From assembly GCA_027295435.1 (NCBI GenBank), contig JAPUKX010000148.1, forward strand, positions 1 through 6,047: a DNA stretch of 6,047 bases, written 5' to 3'. Source of the DNA: Planctomycetota bacterium (GTDB lineage: Bacteria > Planctomycetota > Phycisphaerae > Phycisphaerales > SM1A02). The notes under the pieces are model-generated. The model saw nothing but the letters and a program-made list of their open reading frames with translations, was not told the DNA's origin and did not search any database. Below are positions 1 to 4,692 of this stretch, piece after piece (the first letter of the stretch is position 1; every line of letters begins with the position of its first letter). Position numbers and translations under genes: made by a program.

Positions 1-498
1 AATCCCATCTTCTCCATGGATGGAAAGCAGATCTTCTTCTACCGCGCTCGATCGATCAGGGCTGTTCATTTGGAATCCCTCCGGGAGAGGGAATTGTACC
101 GATCGAAAGACTACATCAGCAGATTGGCCTGCTCACCTGATGGTCGTCGGTTGGCTTTCTTAGGAGGTTCGGAAGCTGTGGTCTCAAACGTGGTGAGTAC
201 GATCGCGGTATCGGGCGGAGAAGCCCGCGCACTCTACACGCTTAAGGACGGAATGAGATTCCATTGGGGAGTTGGACTCTCGTGGACGCCGGACGGACGT
301 CACGTGATCGTTGGACCGTGGGACACCGACAAGCCGGATGAGTTGTGGAGTATTCCTGCCACAGGAGGCGAACTCCGTAAGCTGGATTTGGGGTTCAAGG
401 TGAAGGACATGTCCCTGCATCCCGACGGGCGACGCATTGCATTCACCGTTGGAAAGTACAACAACGAAGTCTGGGTCATGGAGAACTTCCTTCCGTAA
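1..498 (+). CDS. PD40/TolB-like beta-propeller protein, C-terminal part (5' partial)
   Basis: The reading frame is open from base 1, so the start lies outside the window; 165 residues are visible, ending at TAA 496-498. At least four PD40 (WD40-like) blade motifs can be read: FSMDGKQIFF (residues 4-13), CSPDGRRLAF (44-53), WTPDGRHVIV (95-104) and HPDGRRIAF (140-148), the last running into the terminal strand EVWVMENFLP. The [FWH]-S/T/P-x-DG-[RK]-x-[ILV]-x-[FV] pattern is diagnostic of TolB/DPP-IV-type propellers. In Planctomycetota and Acidobacteriota such propellers are commonly the sensor or C-terminal half of serine/threonine protein kinases, winged-helix regulators or DPP-IV-like peptidases. 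Which of these this was cannot be told, because the N-terminal domain is missing. No catalytic residue is visible in this part. The gene is convergent with the minus-strand VCBS gene at 893. The fold is secure and the full function unknown. Confidence 0.88.
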   Translation, partial: NPIFSMDGKQIFFYRARSIRAVHLESLRERELYRSKDYISRLACSPDGRRLAFLGGSEAVVSNVVSTIAVSGGEARALYTLKDGMRFHWGVGLSWTPDGRHVIVGPWDTDKPDELWSIPATGGELRKLDLGFKVKDMSLHPDGRRIAFTVGKYNNEVWVMENFLP

Positions 499-531
499 CC
501 GACAGCCGCACCGTGAAACGGTAGTTTACGG
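493..531 (+). terminator. Nested inverted repeat at the end of the PD40 gene, weak terminator candidate
   Basis: An outer 6-bp stem, CCGTAA (493-498) with TTACGG (526-531), encloses an inner 5-bp hairpin, ACCGT (510-514) with ACGGT (518-522) and a GAA loop. The outer arm includes the stop codon. No T-run follows, so this is not a classical intrinsic terminator. Position is the main argument for a role in 3'-end formation, and chance occurrence is quite possible. Confidence 0.25.
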
Positions 532-580
532 CAGCAATAGTGAAGCACGATGGCGAAGAGGTTAGTCAGAACGGGGTTAG

Positions 581-721
581 CCCGAAGGACGAGTTCTCGC
601 AGCCGAGCAAGAAGAGGAATTAGGAAAGCACTCCAACTGGATACGTCCCCGCTTTTCGCCGGATGGTCGGCAAGTGAGGTTCGGCACGCAAGTGGGGAAA
701 AGGGCAGGGGACGGGAGTCTT
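581..721 (+). pseudogene. Possible remnant of a second PD40 propeller gene (single blade)
   Basis: Read in + frame 2, after a TAG at 578-580, the DNA gives a peptide containing NWIRPRFSPDGRQVRFGTQ at roughly 635-691. The core FSPDGRQVRF fits the PD40 blade consensus as well as any blade of the intact gene upstream, and the preceding W-x-x-P-R-[FW] is also seen before such blades. The frame then continues to a stop near 863 with Arg/Gly/Trp-rich sequence that does not look like a propeller. No start codon with a Shine-Dalgarno sequence is evident upstream of the blade. It may be a decayed or truncated copy of a PD40 gene, perhaps once joined to or duplicated from the upstream gene. A chance match remains possible, and the limits given are approximate. 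Confidence 0.3.
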
Positions 722-796
722 CTTCGGGGCCGGCTTGTCACCGTCGATTTCGGACAGAAGCAAGCGACTGGAACTTGGGTTTCGGGGGGTAATACT

Positions 797-833
797 CGTG
801 CTCGGAAAGCTCGGCGGTGGCGCGGCGAGCACG
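797..833 (-). terminator. 8-bp inverted repeat downstream of the VCBS gene, possible terminator
   Basis: CGTGCTCG (797-804) is the exact reverse complement of CGAGCACG (826-833), leaving a 21-nt G+C-rich loop. The stem begins about 60 bp after the stop codon of the minus-strand VCBS gene. An alternative shorter pairing uses GCTCG at 809-813 with the same right arm. There is no T-run on the minus strand after the stem, so a Rho-independent role is only tentative. Confidence 0.3.
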
Positions 834-892
834 GCCGGGCGGAGTGGGCCGCGGGACCATGAGGCCTGCGCTCGAATCGTCTCAGAGGTGGT

Positions 893-2704
893 TCAACCGC
901 TGCGTGAGAGGATTTCGAGGATGTAATCGTTGGGGCCACCGACATCACCCCAATGGGCAAGCAACAGGAGCAGATCCAAGATCCCGACAACGCCGTCGCC
1001 GTCGAAATCGGGCGGGTCGGGTGTCGGGACGGGGCCCCAGGCGGCAAGCAATGCAAGCAGGTCGAGGATGCCGACCGTTCCATCGTTGTCAAGGTCGTAG
1101 ATCGAAGACCCGCCTTGGATCACGGTGACTTGGACCCTGTAGAGGCCGGCGGTGACGCTCTGTTGAAGCGCCTCCTCAATGCCCAACCCACCCCGATTGG
1201 AGCTCGCCAGTACTTTTCCGTCGCTGTTGAGCAGCTCCAGCAAGTAGTCATCCGGCCCGTTGAGTACCAGGGAGATCAGCGCGGTGGACCCAATGTCGCT
1301 GGCCGTGTAGATATCGACATCCGCATCCGAGGCATGTCCGAGCACTGCGACGGGATCAAGGTTGTACACCCCAGGCAGGGCTCCCCCGGCAAGGTCATCC
1401 TCATCAACTTCGTTAGCGGGGACGTTCTCAAACAAGTGATCGTTGGTCCAGCCGCCGAGGAAGATGTCCAGATCGCGGTCGCCGTCGGTGTCGAAGGCTG
1501 CAGCGTGCCAACCCATGTGGACGGAGCCGCTGGGGAATGCGGGCGCGGGTGTCCAATCGACGAAGGAAATGATGTTGTTGACGGACGTATTGCGAAGGAT
1601 GGTCGGCCGGCTGCTCCCGCCTTGCTCCTTCATCACGAAGACGTCAACGCGCCCGTCATTGTTCAGGTCGGCCACGGTGACCTTGCGCGAAACGATATTG
1701 GCCGTTGACGGCGGCAGAATAGTGAGGCCCGTAAAGGTGGCCTTGTTGGCGCCATCGTTGCCGTTGTTACGGAGAATGCGATCGCCGCCTCCGATCAAGT
1801 TAGTCCAATAGATGTCCTGGTCGCCGTCACCGTCAAAGTCGCCGGCTTCCATTGCGTTCTCGAACGACGCATAAGCAAGGAGCTGAACACTATTGGGATA
1901 ATTGTAGTCGCCGTCACTGGTGCCACCGCTTTGGTTGTTGTTGTAGTAGATGTAGCTGGGGTCACTGAACCCGTTGCTGATGAGCAGATCGAGCTTCCCA
2001 TCGCCGTTGAGGTCCGCAGACGCCACGTCAACGGTGTAATCGGCGTCGAGTGGCACCATGCCGGCCGTCATGTTCGTAAAGTAGCCGGGGAGGTCGTTTC
2101 GGTTGAAATACATCGTGTCCTGCGACGGGCCGGGATAGTTGCCGACATAGAGGTCGAAGTCGCCGTCCAGATCCGAGTTGATTGACACGGCGCCACAGGC
2201 CGCGCCGCCAGTGCCGGCCCCGAGGCGGACATTGCCTTCTTCCACCCAGCCGGTGTGGACCCCGCCGGCATGAACATTGCGCCAATATTTCGTCCGGCCG
2301 GGATCGCCGGCGGTGTTGTGGTCGCAGACGATGATGAGGTCCAGCCAACCGTCGAGGTCGTAGTCGCGCAGGAACGTGTTCCGGGCGACGTCACCCATGC
2401 CGGTGGTGAACAACGGTACGGTGGCGCTGATCTCGTTGAACACACCGCCATCGTTGCGGTACATCTTGTTCTTACGCTGGCCGAAGTCACTGTGGGCGAC
2501 GGCGATAACCACGTCAAGGTCGCCGTCGTTGTCGAAGTCGCCATACTCGACCTCCTTCTCGCTCGTGCCCGCTTCCGGCACCGTCTGATTGATGCGGTCG
2601 CCGGTTACGTTCTGGTAGTTCAAGGTGCCCGGCAACTGGCCGGCAAAGGCCGCCGCACCGCCCGTCGTAAACACGATCGCCATGATCAAACTTGCTCGGT
2701 GCAT
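893..2704 (-). CDS. Secreted FG-GAP/VCBS-repeat protein with PPC-like domain and dockerin-like C-terminus
   Basis: The product is 603 residues. A GGAGG at 2714-2710, 5 nt before ATG 2704, favours this start over an in-frame ATG 18 bp upstream, and it places a signal peptide right at the N-terminus (MHRASLIMAIVFTTGG, likely cut after A-F-A at 19-21). Residues about 50-430 hold seven Asp-rich calcium-type loops of FG-GAP/VCBS propeller blades: DFDNDGDLD (56), DYDLDGWLD (114), DLDGDFD (178), DLNGDGKLD (231), DFDGDGDQD (289), DLNNDGRVD (346) and DTDGDRDLD (405). Residues about 434-531 resemble a pre-peptidase C-terminal (PPC) beta domain (DYLLELLNSDGKVLASS, then AGLYRVQV). Two dockerin type I-like loops follow, DLDNDGTVGILD (537) and DFDGDGVVGILD (566), each with Asp at positions 1, 3, 5 and 12 and a Leu/Ala helix ending in Trp-Gly. 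The protein probably folds as an exported calcium-binding propeller, possibly attached to the cell surface through the tail. Substrate or partner is unknown. The last 17 residues are unusual (see findings). Confidence 0.9.
   Translation of the reverse strand: MHRASLIMAIVFTTGGAAAFAGQLPGTLNYQNVTGDRINQTVPEAGTSEKEVEYGDFDNDGDLDVVIAVAHSDFGQRKNKMYRNDGGVFNEISATVPLFTTGMGDVARNTFLRDYDLDGWLDLIIVCDHNTAGDPGRTKYWRNVHAGGVHTGWVEEGNVRLGAGTGGAACGAVSINSDLDGDFDLYVGNYPGPSQDTMYFNRNDLPGYFTNMTAGMVPLDADYTVDVASADLNGDGKLDLLISNGFSDPSYIYYNNNQSGGTSDGDYNYPNSVQLLAYASFENAMEAGDFDGDGDQDIYWTNLIGGGDRILRNNGNDGANKATFTGLTILPPSTANIVSRKVTVADLNNDGRVDVFVMKEQGGSSRPTILRNTSVNNIISFVDWTPAPAFPSGSVHMGWHAAAFDTDGDRDLDIFLGGWTNDHLFENVPANEVDEDDLAGGALPGVYNLDPVAVLGHASDADVDIYTASDIGSTALISLVLNGPDDYLLELLNSDGKVLASSNRGGLGIEEALQQSVTAGLYRVQVTVIQGGSSIYDLDNDGTVGILDLLALLAAWGPVPTPDPPDFDGDGVVGILDLLLLLAHWGDVGGPNDYILEILSRSG
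897..1096 (-). other. Dockerin-like duplicated calcium-loop region in the VCBS protein
   Basis: This covers codons 537-603 of the VCBS protein. Two 21-residue units, separated by an eight-residue Pro/Asp linker (PVPTPDPP), share D-x-D-x-DG-x-VGILDLL and end in A-x-WG. In cellulosomal bacteria such pairs bind cohesins. In planctomycetes they occur at the ends of many secreted proteins whose partners are largely unknown, so a sorting or anchoring role here is inference. Confidence 0.7.
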
Positions 2705-2709
2705 TTCAA

Positions 2710-2714
2710 CCTCC
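2710..2714 (-). promoter_or_regulatory. Shine-Dalgarno sequence deciding the VCBS gene start
   Basis: The minus strand reads GGAGG, five bases (TTGAA) before ATG 2704-2702. This site selects that ATG over the in-frame ATG at 2722, whose use would put six extra residues including two Glu in front of the signal peptide. Confidence 0.75.
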
Positions 2715-2963
2715 ATGCCCATGAAGCGGCTCTTGATCAGATATGTATGGCCTGACTGCCAGGGGCCCGGTCACGCAGCGATCAGCACCGCGCGACGGGC
2801 GGTAGCGTTCAGGTCCCACCCAGATGACGAATCGACAGGCCCAGCCCGCAGCCGGGCACACCTTATCAGTAATGTACCGCAGAAATGCAGTAGGTGCCAG
2901 CAAATCCGGCAAGTTTATGTGTCGGACACGGACCGCCGCCCGGACCCCCTAACAGCCCGAGGT

Positions 2964-2996
2964 GAACGCGGTTTCGACCTCGTACCAACCGCGTTC
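2964..2996 (-). terminator. Perfect 10-bp stem-loop downstream of the TPR gene
   Basis: GAACGCGGTT (2964-2973) and AACCGCGTTC (2987-2996) are exact reverse complements with a 13-nt loop. On the minus strand the stem begins 55 nt after the TAG of the TPR gene (3054-3052). This is the strongest inverted repeat noticed in the window outside genes. No T-tract follows, so termination may be Rho-assisted, or the hairpin may protect the 3' end of the mRNA. It could equally lie in the leader of the VCBS gene and act as an attenuator or operator. Confidence 0.45.
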
Positions 2997-3051
2997 TTGA
3001 CCCCACCAGGAGCCGTGAAACCGGACCCAAATGACTTCTGCCACGCGCTTG

Positions 3052-4692
3052 CTAGGGCGATGGTTGGCGGTAGGGCCGGCCGGCGCGGTAGCGGTCCAGA
3101 CGAGCCTCGATCTCACTTGCGAGGTCGCGATTGTCGTTCGCTCTTGCCATTTGCAGCGCTTGCTCGGCGGCGGCGATCGCCTCTTCAAAACGGCCAAGAT
3201 TGGCCAGGGCAGCGGCGAGTGTGTCCAAGGCCTGCGGCACCGCATTGTTGGTTCTGCGGCATACCGCCTCGGCAATGCGAAGTGCTTCCGCCGAAACTCG
3301 CCATTGCTCCTGCGGACATGTCGCCAGAATCCAGGCCAGCCGGTCAGCGATCGACGCGTCGTTGGGCAGTCGCTGCACGCCGTCACGTAGCCAGCGGATG
3401 GCCTCCTCGTAGCGCCCCAGTGCCGCAAGTGCACTGCCGAGCCGCTTGTAGGGACGCGGATCATCCGGTCGAAGCCTTGCGGCGGCGCGGAGATGCTCGA
3501 TCGCTTCATCCGCCCGATCGAGGCGCGACAAGTCTGCGCCGAGCCCGAGATGCGCATCAAAGTGTTGCGGGCGAATGGAAACCGCCAGTGCAAAGTGCCT
3601 TGCCGCTTCTGAGTAGTTGTTTCGCCGATGGGCAATCAGGCCGAGGTTGTAGAGCGCATCGACGAAGTTCGGGTCGAGGTTCAATGCGCGCCGCAGGCTT
3701 GCCTCAGCATGCTCAAGTTGGCCCCGTTTCAGCAGCGCAGTGCCAAGTTGACCGTGGGCTTCCGGCAGATCGGGATTGATCCGCACCGCTTCTTCGAGCA
3801 AGGCGATCGCATGCTCTACTTGCCCTTGTTGGAGCAGGTCAATGCCGCGATGTAAGGCGTCAATCGCGCCGGTTCGCAGTGCATCAAGGCGTTGCCTCAG
3901 CGGGTCAGGGACTCGTGGCTCTTCGTTGCGCTGCTGCTCGGCCAGTTCGAGCTGTTGCATTGCCGCCTCGGTGCGTCCGAGCTTGCGTAGGGCCTGGCCC
4001 AACACATACCTCGCCGTGCCATACTCCGCAGTGAGACGGATTGCCTCCTCCAAGTATCCCACCGCGATCGTGAGTTCTCCGCGTCGAAGCAAGACTCGGC
4101 CGGCTCCGCAATATGCTCGTGCGGTCTTCGGTGAGATCTCAATGACTCGCCGGTATCCGGCCAGCGCTTCATCCAACCGATTTCGCATGCGGTCTGCGTC
4201 GGCGCGATAGATCAGTGAAGCAACATCATCGGGGCGCTGGGCGAGGACCAGATCAAGCTCGCTGGCACAACGCTCCCATTCGCCGCGCTCCAGCAACACC
4301 CTGGCCAGATAGGCGCGCCAACGCAGATCATCAGGAGCCAAGGCGACCGCCCGGAGGTAGCACGGCTCGGCAAGGACGTGAAACTCGTAGGCATGGTAGA
4401 GCATGCCGAGTCTTCCGTTCGCCTCCGCGTCACGTGGCGACGCGGCGACGCGACGGGCGGCTTCGACGAACTGCCTGCGCACGGCCGGCTCCATCGATTC
4501 GAACGGAAAATTGGGGAGCGGTGGGAGGTTGACCGCCGTCTGAGACGGTGATGTTTCGGCGCTTGGCGGTGCCGGTAGCGCCGCGTCTTTCAGCGTTGCG
4601 CCGGGCGCAGTGATCGCGGCAACCGCCGTATTCATCACGAGGGCGCTCATCACTACGAATGCAAGTGACCACGCTTGGCCAGCGCTGGTCAT
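3052..4692 (-). CDS. Tetratricopeptide-repeat (TPR) protein, probably exported or membrane-anchored
   Basis: The product is 546 residues. A hydrophobic segment at about 8-27 (LAFVVMSALVM, then AVAA) suggests a signal peptide or anchor, though no Lys/Arg precedes it. A Pro/Ala/Ser-rich linker (28-64) leads to about eleven TPR units. The first block covers about 86-254, followed by a charged spacer of about 20 residues containing EQQRNEEPRVPDP. The second block covers about 275-443 with very regular 34-residue units (for example GQVEHAIALLEEAVRINPDLPEAHGQLGTA, read here in two parts at 290-305 and 306-319). It ends in a divergent region with LAWILATCP (452-460) and a last unit LGRFEEAIAAAEQAL (499-513). 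The LAW-x-LATCP motif is common in long planctomycete TPR proteins. TPRs are protein-interaction scaffolds, so the natural candidate partner is the product of the overlapping upstream gene. The start is fixed by GGAGG at 4704-4700, 7 nt before ATG 4692, and by an in-frame TGA a few codons upstream. Confidence 0.9.
   Translation of the reverse strand: MTSAGQAWSLAFVVMSALVMNTAVAAITAPGATLKDAALPAPPSAETSPSQTAVNLPPLPNFPFESMEPAVRRQFVEAARRVAASPRDAEANGRLGMLYHAYEFHVLAEPCYLRAVALAPDDLRWRAYLARVLLERGEWERCASELDLVLAQRPDDVASLIYRADADRMRNRLDEALAGYRRVIEISPKTARAYCGAGRVLLRRGELTIAVGYLEEAIRLTAEYGTARYVLGQALRKLGRTEAAMQQLELAEQQRNEEPRVPDPLRQRLDALRTGAIDALHRGIDLLQQGQVEHAIALLEEAVRINPDLPEAHGQLGTALLKRGQLEHAEASLRRALNLDPNFVDALYNLGLIAHRRNNYSEAARHFALAVSIRPQHFDAHLGLGADLSRLDRADEAIEHLRAAARLRPDDPRPYKRLGSALAALGRYEEAIRWLRDGVQRLPNDASIADRLAWILATCPQEQWRVSAEALRIAEAVCRRTNNAVPQALDTLAAALANLGRFEEAIAAAEQALQMARANDNRDLASEIEARLDRYRAGRPYRQPSP
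4689..4692 (-). other. ATGA start/stop overlap between the CRTAC1-like and TPR genes
   Basis: On the minus strand the ATG of the TPR gene (4692-4690) overlaps the TGA of the upstream gene (4691-4689). This arrangement usually means translational coupling and co-transcription. Confidence 0.9.

Larger units (their letters stand above)
499..892. other. Convergent intergenic gap with no convincing intact gene
   Basis: This 394-bp stretch lies between the stop of the PD40 gene and the stop of the minus-strand VCBS gene. Open frames cross it on both strands, but their products are rich in Arg, Ser and Pro and lack family motifs, as expected from shadow frames in G+C-rich DNA. Two things stand out: a PD40-like blade in + frame 2 near 632-685 and an inverted repeat at 797-833, each listed separately. 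No tRNA, promoter or mobile-element end was recognised. Confidence 0.6.
2705..3051. other. Intergenic gap: leader of the VCBS gene and 3' region of the TPR operon
   Basis: These 347 bp separate the stop of the TPR gene from the start of the VCBS gene; both genes are on the minus strand. Frames running across it are extensions of shadow frames and carry no recognisable domain. It contains a strong stem-loop (2964-2996), an 11-bp palindrome with a single central base (GTGTC-G-GACAC, 2919-2929), a small hairpin GCCCG/CGGGC (2844-2857) and the Shine-Dalgarno sequence of the VCBS gene (2710-2714). A promoter for the VCBS gene is expected here, but no convincing -35/-10 pair was seen. Confidence 0.6.

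Noticed and set aside
577..1092. 171-codon minus-strand frame across the gap and the end of the VCBS gene
   Set aside because: It runs in the wrong frame through the dockerin-like tail. The product is Ser/Arg/Pro-rich without any family signature, and it was not a continuation of the PPC-like domain.
953..1708. 251-codon + strand open frame inside the VCBS gene
   Set aside because: It is antisense to the PPC-like, dockerin-like and blade codons. The periodic Asp-rich code produces open antisense frames rich in Val/Gly/Ile, and no motif or Shine-Dalgarno sequence supports it.
2844..2857. Small hairpin GCCCG/CGGGC with a 4-nt loop
   Set aside because: A five-base G+C stem is common by chance in this composition and has no T-run or conserved position to support a role.
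2735..2935. Possible -10/-35 elements for the VCBS gene on the minus strand (TTGCCG with TGCATT at 17 bp spacing; an A+T-rich CATACATAT near the start)
   Set aside because: The -10 candidate matches only about half the consensus, and the A+T-rich patch has no -35 partner. Neither stands out enough to annotate.
2949..3635. 228-codon minus-strand frame overlapping the TPR gene
   Set aside because: It is an alternative frame of the TPR gene. The TPR frame has clear 34-residue periodicity, whereas this frame has an Arg/Ser/Thr/Pro-rich product without motifs.
2625..3779. Long + strand open frame (384 codons) spanning the gap and the TPR gene
   Set aside because: Most of it is antisense to the well-supported TPR gene and the start of the VCBS gene. 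The product is Arg/Pro/Ala-rich with no domain, typical of a shadow frame in G+C-rich DNA.
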